Assembly (NCBI RefSeq): GCF_003050705.1
Contig: NZ_QAOG01000001.1
Coordinates: 62,001-126,000 of the forward strand
Direction: 5' to 3'
Source of the DNA: Sphingomonas aurantiaca
GTDB taxonomy: Bacteria > Pseudomonadota > Alphaproteobacteria > Sphingomonadales > Sphingomonadaceae
Length of the DNA: 64,000 nt
Made by a program: the position numbers and the translations under genes
In this document: positions 1-10,281 of the stretch, piece by piece
How positions within the stretch are numbered: the first letter of the stretch is position 1
Layout of the letters: each line of letters starts with the position of its first letter
The notes under the pieces: generated by a model
The model's input: the letters and a program-made list of their open reading frames with translations, nothing else
Database searches by the model: none
Told to the model about the DNA's origin: nothing

Positions 1-287
1 GCATGCCGAGTCGTCTCGGCGGAGACCTGATCATAGGTCGCGGTCGCCTTGGTGCCGCCTGCATAGCCGGTCGTGACCGTCTTCACGCCCTTCACATGCT
101 CGAACACCGCCTCCATCGTCCAGAAGCAGCCGCCGGCGAGCACCGCGGTCTGGATACCGGGCGCGGGCGGCAGGTCTGTCTTGACGGCGGGGATGACGAC
201 GGCGCGGGCGCCTTGCGCTGCACCAGTGGAGAGAATCGCACCGGCGATACCGACGGCGGCGAGCGTGGCGATGAGCGGCTTTTTCAT
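1..287 (-). CDS. msrA: Exported peptide-methionine (S)-S-oxide reductase MsrA, N-terminal part
   Basis: The gene starts at ATG 287 and runs off the left edge, so only about 95 N-terminal residues are visible. A hydrophobic leader (residues 4-20) suggests export or membrane anchoring. It is followed by the MsrA active-site motif GGCFW at residues 52-56, with the catalytic cysteine at 54. Next come the family-typical segments VFEHVKGV and TGYAGG. MsrA reduces methionine-S-sulfoxide in oxidised proteins; an exported form would work in the periplasm. The C-terminal half, including any resolving cysteines, cannot be judged from this window. Confidence 0.9.
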   Translation of the reverse strand, partial: MKKPLIATLAAVGIAGAILSTGAAQGARAVVIPAVKTDLPPAPGIQTAVLAGGCFWTMEAVFEHVKGVKTVTTGYAGGTKATATYDQVSAETTRH

Positions 288-336
288 GTTTAGATACATG
301 GGGTTGCCGCTCCGTTTCGCCAAGCCGTCCGGGTGT

Positions 337-483
337 TTATCGCGTGATGGACGCGCTGTGTTCGAAATGGCTTGCGAAGGTCTGGCGCGCCTCGGCTGGC
401 TGCAGCGCGAGCAAGCCGATGGCGCCGAGGACGAAACCGCCGCTGAACTGCCAGAAGAAACTCGACTTTACGATGCTGCGCAT
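337..483 (-). CDS. Small single-span membrane protein, unknown function
   Basis: This 48-residue ORF starts at ATG 483 and ends in TAA. It has a short basic N-terminus (MRSIVKSS), one strongly hydrophobic stretch (about residues 9-28, rich in F, G, L and A) and a polar C-terminal tail. The frame stays open upstream to 576, but the basic-then-hydrophobic layout makes 483 the natural start. It lies 49 bases upstream of msrA on the same strand, so the two could be co-transcribed. I do not recognise a family. The small size means chance coding cannot be excluded. Confidence 0.45.
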   Translation of the reverse strand: MRSIVKSSFFWQFSGGFVLGAIGLLALQPAEARQTFASHFEHSASITR

Positions 484-700
484 GATGCGATCCCAATGAA
501 ACCAATGACGATGCCAACCGGATAGGTCAGCATCAGCTACGTACCGGCATGTCGTGGAGATGCCGGCCAACCACAATGTCGTTTTTAGAAACTCTCGATT
601 AACGCGGCGTGGCCGATGCGTTCATCGTGCAGCAGGCATCGCCCGGCAGGATTGCCGGGCGATGTCGCCGCGTTTCCGAAATGTTGCTCCAACCTCAAAT

Positions 701-822
701 CCTCCCCCGCCAGGGGGAGGTGTCGCCGAAGGTGACGGAGGGGGAGGACACGGAGCAGAGGTTATTCCTTTCCTCCCCCTCCGTCTGGCAAGGGCCAGCC
801 ACCTCCCCCTTGCGGGGGAGGA
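701..822. repeat. Two-armed palindromic (REP-like) element, family C copy 1
   Basis: This element lies in the gene-free stretch 484-830 and explains most of it. The left arm (cctcccccgccagggggagg) is itself a hairpin. The right arm near 802-822 (cacctcccccttgcggggga) is a second hairpin, and the two arms are complementary. The core carries the inverted pair gtgacggagggggagg and cctccccctccgtc. A near-identical copy sits at 11974-12098. Between 484 and 700 I see nothing else that I can support. Confidence 0.8.
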
Positions 823-830
823 TCAGGCAG

Positions 831-2081
<1,251 letters not shown>

Positions 2082-3842
2082 CTATACGCCCCGCGTCACC
2101 GATTTCGCAACCGCAACAATCGCCGGAATGAGGCCACGAACCGCATTTCCGATGAAGAATCCGCCGGCAAGGTCCGCGCGGGTGAGCGGCGCCTCGATCG
2201 CGCGCGCCGATTCGACCAGCTCGGCCCGCAATATGCCGGGGAGCAGGCCGTTCCGTAGCGGCGGCGTCACGAGCACGTCGCCGCGCGGCACGAACAATGA
2301 GGTGAAGCTGCCTTCGGTGAGGAAGCCGTCGGCATCCTCGAACAGCACCTCGAACGTGCCGGCAGCCTTGCGCGCCGCGTCGTAGAAGCCGCGCGCGCTC
2401 GTCTTGTGGCGGAGGCGGAAGTCGGCGGGCGCGACCGGCAGCGGGACGATCGCGACGTGCGCCTCGGGCGGCGAATGCGGCAGCGGTGCCGCCTCGATCG
2501 CGATCGCGCCCGACGGGCTGAGCAGCAGGCGGATCCGGCGGGGGCCGCGCAACCGGAAGGTCGCGGCCTGCAGCTCGTTGCGCGCGGTATGGCGATCGAA
2601 GGTGAAGCCCAGCCGTTCCGCACTGGCCTTCATGCGTGCGAGATGCGCTTCGAGGCGGGTGAGCCCGTCGTCGGGGTCGAACGCCATCGTCTCGATCAGG
2701 TCGAACGGGCGCTGGCCGGCGGTGACGAACGCGCCCTTGGCGTGGCATTCCGCCCATTCGGCGTCGGCCGCGCTGTCGGCGACGATCCCCGAGCCGAGAC
2801 TCATCGTCGCCGCACCGTCTGCGATCGCGATCGTCCGGATCGCGACGTTGAAGATCGCATCGCCACTGGGATCGAAGCGACCGATCGCGCCGGTGTAGAT
2901 GCCGCGGGTGCGGGCGTGTTCGACCTCGGCGATGACCTCCATCGCGCGTTGCTTGGGCGCGCCGGTGATCGAGCCGCACGGGAACAGCGCGGCGAGCACA
3001 TCGACCGCGTCGCAATCGGGCTTGAGCGTGGCGGTGACGGTCGAGGTCATCTGGTGGACGGTCGGATAGGTCTCGACGGTGAACAGGTCGGGGACCGCGA
3101 CGTGGGTCGCGACTCGCGACAGGTCGTTGCGCATCAGATCGACGATCATCAGGTTTTCGGCGCGCTGCTTCGGATCGGCCGCGAGCGCCTCGGCGGCCAT
3201 GCGGTCGGTATCGGGCGTTTCACCTCGTGATGCCGTTCCCTTCATCGGGCGGCAGGTGAGCGTGTCGCCGTCGAGCGCGAAGAAGAGTTCGGGGGAGAGC
3301 GACAGGAAGCGCGTCTCGCCGGTATCGATTAGTGCGCCATAGCCCGCCCGGGCCTGGCGGCGGAGCCGGGCGTAGAGCGCGAGCGGGTCGCCGACGAACG
3401 GCACGGCCGCCGCAAAGGTGAGATTCGCCTGGTAGATGTCGCCTGCCGCGATGAGGTCGAGCACGCGATTGAGGCTGGCGTCGTAGGTGTCGCGGTCGAT
3501 GAGTGGGCGTGGCGCGCCCGTCCATGCGCCGGCGGGATCGGGGAGCAAAGCGGCGACGTCGTGCGGGGCGATCGTCTCGTACCCGGCGAACAGGCCGAAC
3601 CAGAGCAGCGGCCCCTCGGTGCGGACGTCGAGCGGCTTCGATGCGAGGGCGGCGCCAGCTTCGTAGGTCAGGTAGCCGGCGGCGTGGAGACCGTCCGCAC
3701 GGGCGGCGCGCAGGGCGTCGAGCGCGGGGCGGACCTCGGCGAGCGTGTCGGCGCGGACGATCCGGATAGGATCGCGGTACAGCCGTGCCGGAGCCCCGCC
3801 CTCGCGGGCGTCGTCGAGCAAAACGAAGGGCGCAGTCCACAT
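2082..3842 (-). CDS. pabB: Aminodeoxychorismate synthase component I fused to aminodeoxychorismate lyase (PabB-PabC)
   Basis: This 586-residue fusion has two domains. Residues 1 to about 375 are a chorismate-binding PabB domain, with PMKGTASRGE (the PIKGT-type lysine that marks PabB rather than anthranilate synthase) and GSITGAPKQRAMEVI. The remainder is a fold-type-IV PLP domain of PabC type, with the HKTSARGFYD lysine region and a C-terminal GGFFIGNAVRG segment. Together they would convert chorismate to 4-aminobenzoate for folate. The frame is open to 3929, but ATG 3842 is preferred because longer starts would run into the divergent gene at 3923. No glutamine amidotransferase (PabA) gene is visible nearby. 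Confidence 0.9.
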   Translation of the reverse strand: MWTAPFVLLDDAREGGAPARLYRDPIRIVRADTLAEVRPALDALRAARADGLHAAGYLTYEAGAALASKPLDVRTEGPLLWFGLFAGYETIAPHDVAALLPDPAGAWTGAPRPLIDRDTYDASLNRVLDLIAAGDIYQANLTFAAAVPFVGDPLALYARLRRQARAGYGALIDTGETRFLSLSPELFFALDGDTLTCRPMKGTASRGETPDTDRMAAEALAADPKQRAENLMIVDLMRNDLSRVATHVAVPDLFTVETYPTVHQMTSTVTATLKPDCDAVDVLAALFPCGSITGAPKQRAMEVIAEVEHARTRGIYTGAIGRFDPSGDAIFNVAIRTIAIADGAATMSLGSGIVADSAADAEWAECHAKGAFVTAGQRPFDLIETMAFDPDDGLTRLEAHLARMKASAERLGFTFDRHTARNELQAATFRLRGPRRIRLLLSPSGAIAIEAAPLPHSPPEAHVAIVPLPVAPADFRLRHKTSARGFYDAARKAAGTFEVLFEDADGFLTEGSFTSLFVPRGDVLVTPPLRNGLLPGILRAELVESARAIEAPLTRADLAGGFFIGNAVRGLIPAIVAVAKSVTRGV

Positions 3843-3922
3843 CGTTGCGACTGTTGCACGGGCCGCGGGGCAAATCGCAAGCGGCGATTGCTCCAACCGA
3901 TGCGCTATCCTATTTCGAGGCC

Positions 3923-4582
3923 ATGACAAATCCTCCCCTCCGCGCCGCGATCGTCCCCGTCACGCCGATCCAGCAGAACTGCACCATCCTCTGGTGCACC
4001 GCGACGATGAAGGCGGCGGTGATCGATCCGGGCGGCGACCTGCCGCGGATCATGGCGGCGGTCGAACAGGCGGGCGTGACGGTCGAGAAGATCCTGCTGA
4101 CGCATGGCCATATCGATCATGCGGGCGGCGCCAAGCGGCTGTCGAACGATCTGGGCGTGCCGATCGAGGGGCCGCACGAGGCGGACCGGTTCTGGTTGCA
4201 GCGGCTTGATCAGGATGGGCCGAAATACGGGATTTCCGGCGTGAATTTCGAGCCCGACCGGTGGCTGGTCGAGGGGGACACGGTGTCGGTCGGGGATCTG
4301 GTGCTCGATGTGTACGAGACGCCGGGGCATACCGAGGGGCATGTGATATTCCACCATGCGCCCTCGAAGTTCGCGCAGGTCGGCGACGTGCTGTTCCAGG
4401 GGTCGGTCGGGCGGTCGGACATGCCGGGTGGCAATCACCAGGTGCTGGTGAAGTCGATCGTCGAGAAATTGTGGCCGCTGGGGAGCGATACGAGCTTCAT
4501 TCCGGGCCACGGGCCGGCGAGCACGTTTGCGCATGAGCGCGCGACGAACATGTTCGTGAGTGATCGGGCGCTGGCGGCCTGA
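3923..4582 (+). CDS. Metallo-beta-lactamase-fold hydrolase, glyoxalase II-like (YcbL type)
   Basis: The 219-residue protein carries the MBL metal motif THGHIDH at residues 60-66. Further metal ligands follow in the GHTEGHV and GDVLFQGSVGR segments and in FIPGHGPAST near the C-terminus. It lacks the C-terminal substrate domain of classical glyoxalase II, so it fits the short YcbL type, which hydrolyses S-lactoylglutathione in characterised members. The start at ATG 3923 is preceded by GAGG and begins MTNPPLR, although the frame is open upstream. It is divergent from pabB and stands alone. The natural substrate is not certain. Confidence 0.85.
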   Translation: MTNPPLRAAIVPVTPIQQNCTILWCTATMKAAVIDPGGDLPRIMAAVEQAGVTVEKILLTHGHIDHAGGAKRLSNDLGVPIEGPHEADRFWLQRLDQDGPKYGISGVNFEPDRWLVEGDTVSVGDLVLDVYETPGHTEGHVIFHHAPSKFAQVGDVLFQGSVGRSDMPGGNHQVLVKSIVEKLWPLGSDTSFIPGHGPASTFAHERATNMFVSDRALAA

Positions 4583-4596
4583 CCGCTATGCTTACC

Positions 4597-4679
4597 TGTT
4601 CCCCCGCGGAGGCGGGGGGTCAGGGTACCGGGCGGTAGCGTTCGTGATCCTGGGCTCCCGCCTTTGCGGGAGAACAGGA
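4597..4679. repeat. Two-armed palindromic element, family E copy 1
   Basis: The left arm (tgttcccccgcggaggcggg) and the right arm (ctcccgcctttgcgggagaa) form hairpins and pair with each other across a short core. It lies directly after the MBL gene and immediately before a family A element, so the two are stacked in the gap 4583-4835. A shorter relative is at 38412-38473. Confidence 0.7.
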
Positions 4680-4709
4680 AGGGGCTGGAGAAGCGCCGCC
4701 TCCCTACCG

Positions 4710-4820
4710 CCCCACCCCGGCGAAGGCCGGGGCCCAATTGGGGGGCGACGATTGGCGGAGGTGGCGCTCCGTCACAGTACCCTTTCCAATTGGGCCCCGG
4801 CCTTCGCCGGGGTGGTGGGG
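4710..4820. repeat. Two-armed palindromic element, family A copy 1
   Basis: The left arm contains ccccggcgaaggccggggcc and is followed by caattg. The right arm repeats this in inverse orientation, giving roughly 30-base complementary arms around a core of about 45 bases. Each arm is also a self-complementary hairpin. It lies between the convergent MBL and M28 peptidase genes, where it could act as a bidirectional transcription boundary. Confidence 0.8.
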
Positions 4821-4835
4821 AGTGTGGGTTAAGTC

Positions 4836-6461
4836 CTACTTCCGCTCGCCCGCCGTCTCGGCGCGCACCGACTTGAACTCGGAGCCATCGCGCCATTCCG
4901 GCCACAACCGGCTGTTTGCCAGCTTCGACCCGATCGTCTGGAACAGCCCGACATCCTGCGCGGCGCCGCGCAGATCCCAGTCCGGGCCCCAGGCGTCGCA
5001 CGTCTGGTGATAGCATTTCATATAGCCGTCGAGCCACGCCTGCCCCGCCGTCCGCCCGCCCGTCACCAGATCGGGCGCACCGCTGATCGCCATCAGCAGC
5101 AGCGTCGGCACGCCGCGGCGCGCGACCGAGAAATGATCGGCGCGGTAGAACAGCCCGCGTTCGGGGAGCGCTTCGGGGGTTACCGCGCGGCCCTGCGCCT
5201 TGGCGGCATCGCCCAGCATGTCCTCGAGGCTGTTCTGGCCTGCGCCGACGAGCATGACGTCCTTTGCGGGACCCGCGGTCTGGAGGATGTCGAGCGTCAG
5301 GTTGGCGACCGTCTTGGCCGCCGGATAGACCGGGTTCACCGCATAGGTTTCGGAGCCGAGCAGCCCGCGCTCCTCGCCGCTCCAGAGCGCGAAGACGAGG
5401 CTGCGGTCGGTGCGCGGCGCCTTGGCGAAGGTGCGCGCGAGTTCGAGCACGCCCGCCACGCCGAGCCCATCGTCGTTGGCACCGGGCCGGATCGTGCGGC
5501 CCTGCGCGTCGGGCGCGCCGATCCCATAGGCATCCCAGTGCGCGCCGAACATCACGACCTCGTCGGGGTGGGTCTTCCCCGGCAGCTTTGCCAGCACGTT
5601 GCGGCTCTCGGCGGTGTCGTGCTTGACCGGCAGGTCGGTGGTGAACGCCTGTTTCAGCGGCACCGGGCGGAAGTCGCTGCGGCGTGCCGCCTTGCGCAAG
5701 CCGGCGAGGTCGAGGCCGGAGGCGGCGAACAGCCGAGTCGCAGCGCCACCCTCGAGCCAGCCCTGGAGCATCACCCGCGATTCGGGATCCTTCCGCACGA
5801 TGTCGTAATTCTCGCCAGCCGGCGCCGTCACCGTGGACCAGCCATAGCCGGCGCCCGGCGTATCGTGGACGATCAGCGCCGCGACGGCACCCCGCCTTGC
5901 CGCCTCCTCATATTTGTACGTCCAGCGGCCGTAATAGGTCATCCGGCGATCGCCGAACTTGCCCTTCGAATCGTCACCGGCGATCGCCTCGAAGTCGGGA
6001 TCGTTGACGAGGAAGACCGCGACCTTGCCCTTGAGGTCGAGCCCCTTGAAGTCGTCCCAGCCGCGTTCGGGCGCGCTGACGCCGTAGCCGACGAACACCA
6101 TCGGCGCGTTGGCGATGGCGACGCGGTCGACCCCGCGGACGGTGCTGAGATAGACGTCGCGGCCCTGCACCAGCGTCGTGGTGCCGGCGCGGACGGTGCC
6201 GGTGCCCATGCGCGTGTGGACGAGCGGTACGGGCTGAGTCCAGCTGCCGTTCGGGCCGCCGGGCTGCGCCTTCATCGCCTTGAACTGCGCGATCAGCCAG
6301 TCGATCGTCTTGGTCTCGCCCGGCGTGCCGGGGGCGCGGCCTTCGAACGAGTCGGACGCGAGCGTCTTCACGTCGGCGGACAGGCGCTCGGGCGAAATCT
6401 GCGCGACGGCAGGCGATGCCGTCAGCAGCGCTGCGGCGGCAAACAGGCGAAGCGCGCTCAT
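4836..6461 (-). CDS. Exported M28-family metallopeptidase
   Basis: The 541-residue protein starts at ATG 6461 with a signal peptide (residues 1-20, cleavage after AVA). Its C-terminal half holds the M28 zinc site: FGAHWDAYG (His and Asp ligands), GANDDGLGVAGVLE (bridging Asp), SGEERGLLGSE (catalytic and ligand Glu pair) and RADHFSVARRGVPTL (last His). A protease-associated-type insert lies between the signal and the catalytic part. It probably acts as a periplasmic aminopeptidase. Its ATG overlaps the TGA of the upstream MAPEG gene by four bases (ATGA), which implies translational coupling. Confidence 0.9.
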   Translation of the reverse strand: MSALRLFAAAALLTASPAVAQISPERLSADVKTLASDSFEGRAPGTPGETKTIDWLIAQFKAMKAQPGGPNGSWTQPVPLVHTRMGTGTVRAGTTTLVQGRDVYLSTVRGVDRVAIANAPMVFVGYGVSAPERGWDDFKGLDLKGKVAVFLVNDPDFEAIAGDDSKGKFGDRRMTYYGRWTYKYEEAARRGAVAALIVHDTPGAGYGWSTVTAPAGENYDIVRKDPESRVMLQGWLEGGAATRLFAASGLDLAGLRKAARRSDFRPVPLKQAFTTDLPVKHDTAESRNVLAKLPGKTHPDEVVMFGAHWDAYGIGAPDAQGRTIRPGANDDGLGVAGVLELARTFAKAPRTDRSLVFALWSGEERGLLGSETYAVNPVYPAAKTVANLTLDILQTAGPAKDVMLVGAGQNSLEDMLGDAAKAQGRAVTPEALPERGLFYRADHFSVARRGVPTLLLMAISGAPDLVTGGRTAGQAWLDGYMKCYHQTCDAWGPDWDLRGAAQDVGLFQTIGSKLANSRLWPEWRDGSEFKSVRAETAGERK

Positions 6462-6901
6462 GCGCGGCCTCCCGACGGCACGACCTGGAAGGTCTTGGCG
6501 GCCGGGACCGTGTTGGCCTGATAGGCGATCGTCAGCGCCCAGCCCGCGAGCAGCGCCATCAGCGCCCAGGTCGCCAGCGCGCCGCCTGCGCGCGGTATGC
6601 TCGACGTCGGCCGGTCCATCCCGAACGCGTGCGCGACTCGGGCGATCACGAACACCGCGCCGGCGATCCAGAGCCAGGTCGTCGACCCGCCCGCGAGTTC
6701 GATAAGGCCGATCAGGATCAGGATGAACGGCGCATATTCGGTGAAGTTCGCATGCGCGCGCATCCGGCCCTGCAACAGCGCATCGCCATTGTCGCCGATC
6801 AGGACGTTCCCCTTCACGCGCATCGGCACGATTCGGAACGCGAGCCATAGATTGACGACGGCAGCAGCCGCTGCGATCGTCAGCGTCACGGGTAATATCA
6901 C
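6458..6901 (-). CDS. MAPEG family membrane protein
   Basis: This 147-residue protein has about four membrane spans. It carries MAPEG hallmarks: an Arg-rich loop (FRIVPMRVKGNVLIGDNG) followed by LQGRMRAHANFTEYAPFILIL, and RVAHAFGM later on. The family holds glutathione- and eicosanoid-metabolising enzymes in eukaryotes; bacterial members are mostly uncharacterised. I chose GTG 6901 because GAGGGG lies seven bases upstream, while the frame stays open to 6982 without a comparable site. It is the first gene of a two-gene unit with the M28 peptidase. Confidence 0.85.
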   Translation of the reverse strand: MILPVTLTIAAAAAVVNLWLAFRIVPMRVKGNVLIGDNGDALLQGRMRAHANFTEYAPFILILIGLIELAGGSTTWLWIAGAVFVIARVAHAFGMDRPTSSIPRAGGALATWALMALLAGWALTIAYQANTVPAAKTFQVVPSGGRA

Positions 6902-6976
6902 GGCGTTGCCCCTCGTTGGATGTCGGATCGGGTCCTGCCACCCCGGACCAATGGTTGCAACGCGGGGGGCCAATGC

Positions 6977-7004
6977 TTGCAACGCGGGACGAAATCGCTA
7001 TAGC
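6977..7004 (+). promoter_or_regulatory. Candidate sigma-70-type promoter for rpmF-plsX-fabH
   Basis: TTGCAA (6977-6982) and TATAGC (6999-7004) are separated by 16 bases in the 226-base gap between the divergent MAPEG and rpmF genes. The match to consensus is moderate and it is the best I find there. A second ttgcaacgcg lies about 22 bases upstream, so the boxes form part of a short direct repeat. Confidence 0.4.
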
Positions 7005-7127
7005 GCCACGCTTCGCGAGCGTCAGGCCGCATGGGTTGCTTCAGGCGGCCGGCATTCATGTCGGTTGCCGAGTTCCGTGTCCAGGCGTACTCGGAGCCCC
7101 GACCTTTAGATTGAACAAGGTGCCGAA

Positions 7128-7307
7128 ATGGCCGTCCCCAAAAGAAAAACCTCGCCCTCCAAGCGCGGCATGCGCCGTGGCCACGACTCGCTCACGATCG
7201 CGTCGTTCCAGGAATGCCCCAACTGTGGCGAACTGAAGCGTCCGCACAATCTGTGCGGGTCGTGCGGTCACTATAACGGTCGTGAAATCCTCTCGATCGA
7301 GGGCTGA
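7128..7307 (+). CDS. rpmF: 50S ribosomal protein L32 (bL32)
   Basis: The 59-residue protein begins [20 protein letters not shown], the classic bL32 start. It carries a zinc-ribbon-type pair [20 protein letters not shown] (residues 30-49) and ends in REILSIEG. It is a structural protein of the large ribosomal subunit near the peptidyl-transferase region. It starts a run of rpmF, plsX and fabH in the same direction, the common bacterial arrangement linking ribosome production and lipid synthesis. The usual DUF177 gene upstream is absent; a MAPEG gene diverges instead. Confidence 0.96.
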   Translation: MAVPKRKTSPSKRGMRRGHDSLTIASFQECPNCGELKRPHNLCGSCGHYNGREILSIEG

Positions 7308-7348
7308 GGCTTCCGTCCGGAACCTCTAACTTGAACGAAGGATTGACG

Positions 7349-8377
7349 ATGCCCGACAGCGGCTGGATCGCGGTCGATGCGATGGGTGGCGACGACGGGC
7401 TGGCAGTAATGCTCGCCGGCGTCGCGCGCGCGCGTCATCGATTCGAGGGCATGCGCTTCATACTGGTCGGCGACGAAGCTGCGATTCGCGAAGAGCTCAA
7501 GGCTCATCCGAACCTGTCGCAGAATTCCGAGATCGTCCACGCCCCCGAGGTCGTCGGCTCGAGCGAAAAGCCGAGCCAGGCGATCCGGCGGGCGAAGAAG
7601 ACGTCGATGGGCATCGCGATCGACTTGGTGAAACAGGGTCGCGCCGCCGCTGCGGTGTCGTCGGGTAACACCGGCGCGCTGATGGCGATGGCGAAACTGT
7701 CGCTGCGGATGCTGCCCGGGATCGACCGGCCGGCACTCGCGGCGCGTCTGCCGACCCTGGGCGATACCGACATGGTGATGCTCGACCTCGGTGCGAACAC
7801 CGAGTGCGATGCGCGCAACCTCGTCCAGTTCGCGATCATGGGCGCCGCCTATGCGCGCACTGCGCTCGACATCCCGCACCCCCGGGTCGCGCTGCTGAAC
7901 ATCGGCAGCGAGGACATGAAGGGCACCGACGAGATTCGCGACGCCGCAGCTCAGCTGCGCGCGACGCCGTCGGTCGACATGCAGTTCAACGGCTTCATCG
8001 AGGGCGACCGGCTGTCGCGCGGCGAGGTCGACGTCGTCGTGTGCGACGGCTTTTCGGGCAACATCGCGCTCAAGACCGCCGAGGGCACCGCGCGATTCGT
8101 CGCCGACCTGCTCAAGCGTGCGTTCCGCAGCTCGGTACGGTCGAAGCTCGGCTTCCTGATCTCGAAGCCCGCGACCGAATTGCTGCGCGATCACCTCGAT
8201 CCCAATAATCACAACGGCGCGGTCTTCCTCGGGCTCAACGGCATCGTCGTGAAGAGCCATGGCGGCGCCAACGAGCGCGGTGTCGCGACCGCGATCGGCA
8301 ATGCCGCCAAGATGGTCCGCAACGACCTGGTACGGCGGATCGCCGACGATCTCGGCAATGTGGAGAAGGCGGCATGA
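7349..8377 (+). CDS. plsX: Phosphate acyltransferase PlsX
   Basis: The 342-residue protein carries PlsX hallmarks: [11 protein letters not shown] at the N-terminus, [13 protein letters not shown] in the middle, [17 protein letters not shown], and [13 protein letters not shown] further on. PlsX makes acyl-phosphate from acyl-ACP for the PlsY step of phosphatidic acid synthesis, peripherally at the membrane. I chose ATG 7349 because GAAGGA lies seven bases upstream; a TTG at 7331 is possible but poorer. Its final bases overlap fabH by ATGA, so the two are probably translationally coupled. Confidence 0.95.
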   Translation: MPDSGWIAVDAMGGDDGLAVMLAGVARARHRFEGMRFILVGDEAAIREELKAHPNLSQNSEIVHAPEVVGSSEKPSQAIRRAKKTSMGIAIDLVKQGRAAAAVSSGNTGALMAMAKLSLRMLPGIDRPALAARLPTLGDTDMVMLDLGANTECDARNLVQFAIMGAAYARTALDIPHPRVALLNIGSEDMKGTDEIRDAAAQLRATPSVDMQFNGFIEGDRLSRGEVDVVVCDGFSGNIALKTAEGTARFVADLLKRAFRSSVRSKLGFLISKPATELLRDHLDPNNHNGAVFLGLNGIVVKSHGGANERGVATAIGNAAKMVRNDLVRRIADDLGNVEKAA

Positions 8378-9342
8378 TCCGTTCGGTCGTCATGGGCACC
8401 GGCTCCGCCCTGCCCGCCCGTCGCGTCTCGAACGCTGAACTCGCGGAGACCGTCGATACCAGCGACGAGTGGATCGTCGAGCGCACCGGCATCCGCTTTC
8501 GCCACATCGCCGGCGAAGGCGAGACGACCGCGACGCTGGCGGCCGACGCGTGCAAGGCCGCGCTGGCCGCAGCCGGGATCGACGCGCAGAGCATCGACCT
8601 GATCGTGCTCGCCACCGCGACTCCCGACCAGACGTTTCCGTCGAGCGCCACCAAGGTGCAGGCGATGCTCGGGATCGACGACTGCGTCGCGTTCGACGTC
8701 GCCGCGGTGTGCTCGGGTTTCCTCTACGCGGTCCAGGTCGTCGACAGCATGATCCGCAGCGGCGTCGCCAAGCGCGCGCTGGTGATTGGCGCGGAGACGT
8801 TCAGCCGCATCCTCGACTGGGAAGACCGGACGACCTGCGTGCTGTTCGGCGATGGCGCTGGCGCGATCGTGCTCGAGGCACAGGACACCGCCGACGCGGA
8901 CGGGCGCGGGATCCTGACGACCAAGCTGCACGCCGATGGGCGGCACAACGAGCTTCTGTACGTCGATGGCGGCGTCTCGACGACCGGGACGGTCGGCAAG
9001 CTGCGCATGAAGGGCCGCGAGGTCTTCCGCCATGCGGTGACCAACCTGGCGTCGGTGATGACCGAGTCGCTGGCGATGGCGGGGCTCGGCGCGGACCAGG
9101 TCGACTGGGTCGTGCCGCATCAGGCCAATGCGCGGATTCTCGATGCGACCGCGCGCAAACTGGGCCTCGCACCGGCCAAGGTCGTCGTCACCGTCGACCA
9201 GCATGCCAACACGTCCGCGGCGTCGGTGCCGCTCGCGCTGGACGTCGCGGTCCGCGACGGGCGCATCCAGCAGGGACAGATCGTCATCCTCGAAGCGATG
9301 GGTGGCGGCTTCACCTGGGGCGCTGCGGTTATCCGCTTCTAA
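8374..9342 (+). CDS. fabH: Beta-ketoacyl-ACP synthase III
   Basis: The 322-residue protein is full length. The catalytic triad is visible as Cys113 ([11 protein letters not shown]), His249 ([10 protein letters not shown]) and Asn279 ([10 protein letters not shown]). The late-family segment [15 protein letters not shown] is intact. FabH condenses acetyl-CoA with malonyl-ACP to start fatty acid synthesis in the cytoplasm. The start overlaps the plsX stop by four bases. The 94 bases after it lead into ihfA and show no clear intrinsic terminator, so read-through is possible. Confidence 0.96.
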   Translation: MIRSVVMGTGSALPARRVSNAELAETVDTSDEWIVERTGIRFRHIAGEGETTATLAADACKAALAAAGIDAQSIDLIVLATATPDQTFPSSATKVQAMLGIDDCVAFDVAAVCSGFLYAVQVVDSMIRSGVAKRALVIGAETFSRILDWEDRTTCVLFGDGAGAIVLEAQDTADADGRGILTTKLHADGRHNELLYVDGGVSTTGTVGKLRMKGREVFRHAVTNLASVMTESLAMAGLGADQVDWVVPHQANARILDATARKLGLAPAKVVVTVDQHANTSAASVPLALDVAVRDGRIQQGQIVILEAMGGGFTWGAAVIRF

Positions 9343-9436
9343 TCGTTTCCAAACATGCCGGGCCGCTTGTAGAACAAAAGTTCTTCCGCTCGCCTTCGCG
9401 CATGTGTAGGAGAAGCGCCGGGTGTGGGAGCTTGCA

Positions 9437-9748
9437 ATGACGATGACCGGTACTTTGACGCGGGCCGATCTGGCCGAATCCCTCCACCGCGAGGTGGGGC
9501 TGTCGCGTGCTGATTCCTCCAAGATCGTTGAACAGATCCTTGCCGAGATGTGCGGTGCACTGTCCGGCGGCGAGAACGTCAAGATTTCGGGGTTCGGCAC
9601 GTTCGTGCTTCGCGACAAGGGCGAGCGCGTGGGGCGCAACCCCAAGACCGGCATCGAGGTGCCGATCGCACCGCGCCGCGTGCTGACGTTCCGGGCGAGC
9701 CAGATGATGCGCGAGCGCATTGTCGGCGCCACCGATCCGCGTGCCTGA
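9437..9748 (+). CDS. ihfA: Integration host factor subunit alpha
   Basis: This 103-residue HU/IHF-family DNA-bending protein shows the IHF-alpha pattern: [35 protein letters not shown], and the DNA-minor-groove arm [20 protein letters not shown]. With IhfB it bends DNA in transcription, replication and recombination. ATG 9437 has GGGAG six bases upstream; a GTG at 9422 lies inside that site and is rejected. A MerR-type regulator follows, the usual neighbour in alphaproteobacteria. Confidence 0.95.
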   Translation: MTMTGTLTRADLAESLHREVGLSRADSSKIVEQILAEMCGALSGGENVKISGFGTFVLRDKGERVGRNPKTGIEVPIAPRRVLTFRASQMMRERIVGATDPRA

Positions 9749-9767
9749 CGACGCCGATGCCGTCTCG

Positions 9768-10145
9768 ATGAACGACGATACCCCGCCGTCGGCGACCAAG
9801 GCGGGGGCAGCGTTCCGGACGATCGGCGAATTGTCGCGCGATACCGGTCTGCCACAGCATATCCTGCGCTATTGGGAAACGCGCTTTCCCCAGCTCAAGC
9901 CGCTGCAGCGCGCGGGCAACCGGCGCTATTACCGCCCTGAGGACGTTGCGCTGGTGCGGCGGATCGACCAGTATCTGAACCGTGAGGGCTATACCGTCCG
10001 CGGAGTCCAGCAGCTGCTGGCGGGCGAGAAGACCACGCCGCCTGCAATCCCCGGCCCCGCCGAGATCGTCGCGCAGGCCGAATCGCCGATGCCCGCGCTG
10101 CGCGCGATCCGCGACATGCTCGCCGAGGCGCTGGCGGCGGACTGA
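9768..10145 (+). CDS. MerR-family transcriptional regulator (ihfA neighbour)
   Basis: The 125-residue protein has an N-terminal MerR winged helix: FRTIGELSRDTGLPQHILRYWETRFPQL, then the wing region RAGNRRYYRPEDVALVRRIDQYL and GYTVRGVQQLL. No metal-binding cysteines are visible, so it belongs to the non-metal YcgE/MlrA-like branch. The C-terminal part is short and low in features. ATG 9768 is chosen; GTG 9741, overlapping the ihfA stop, is an alternative, and neither has a strong ribosome site. It is likely co-transcribed with ihfA. Targets are unknown. Confidence 0.85.
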   Translation: MNDDTPPSATKAGAAFRTIGELSRDTGLPQHILRYWETRFPQLKPLQRAGNRRYYRPEDVALVRRIDQYLNREGYTVRGVQQLLAGEKTTPPAIPGPAEIVAQAESPMPALRAIRDMLAEALAAD

Positions 10146-10163
10146 GCTTAAGACCACCGGGTT

Positions 10164-10260
10164 CGTCATCCCCGCGCAGGCGGGGATCCATATTGGCTAA
10201 CCTTAGCAATCGATCCGCACGCGTTTGAGCATATGGGTCCCCGCCTCCGCGGGGATGACG
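10164..10260. repeat. Two-armed palindromic element, family B copy 1
   Basis: The left arm cgtcatccccgcgcaggcgg and its continuation pair with the right arm (gtccccgcctccgcggggat, then gacg). They are separated by about 40 bases containing attggctaaccttagcaatc. It fills the space between the convergent merR and prfC genes. In translated databases this family yields the familiar 'VPAFAGMT'-type peptides. Confidence 0.8.
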
Positions 10261-10281
10261 ACCGATTGCGGTCGCGGTCCC

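Noticed and set aside
2082-3929. A longer start for pabB at 3929.
   Set aside because: It would overlap the start of the divergent MBL gene. ATG 3842 gives a sensible N-terminus.
9371-9384. AGAACAAAAGTTCT upstream of ihfA resembles a Gram-positive LexA box (GAAC-N4-GTTC).
   Set aside because: Alphaproteobacterial LexA sites follow GTTC-N7-GTTC, and ihfA is not a known SOS gene, so the match is probably chance.
10146-10281. A tRNA or small RNA between merR and prfC.
   Set aside because: The folding potential there is fully explained by the family B palindromic element; no tRNA arms are present.
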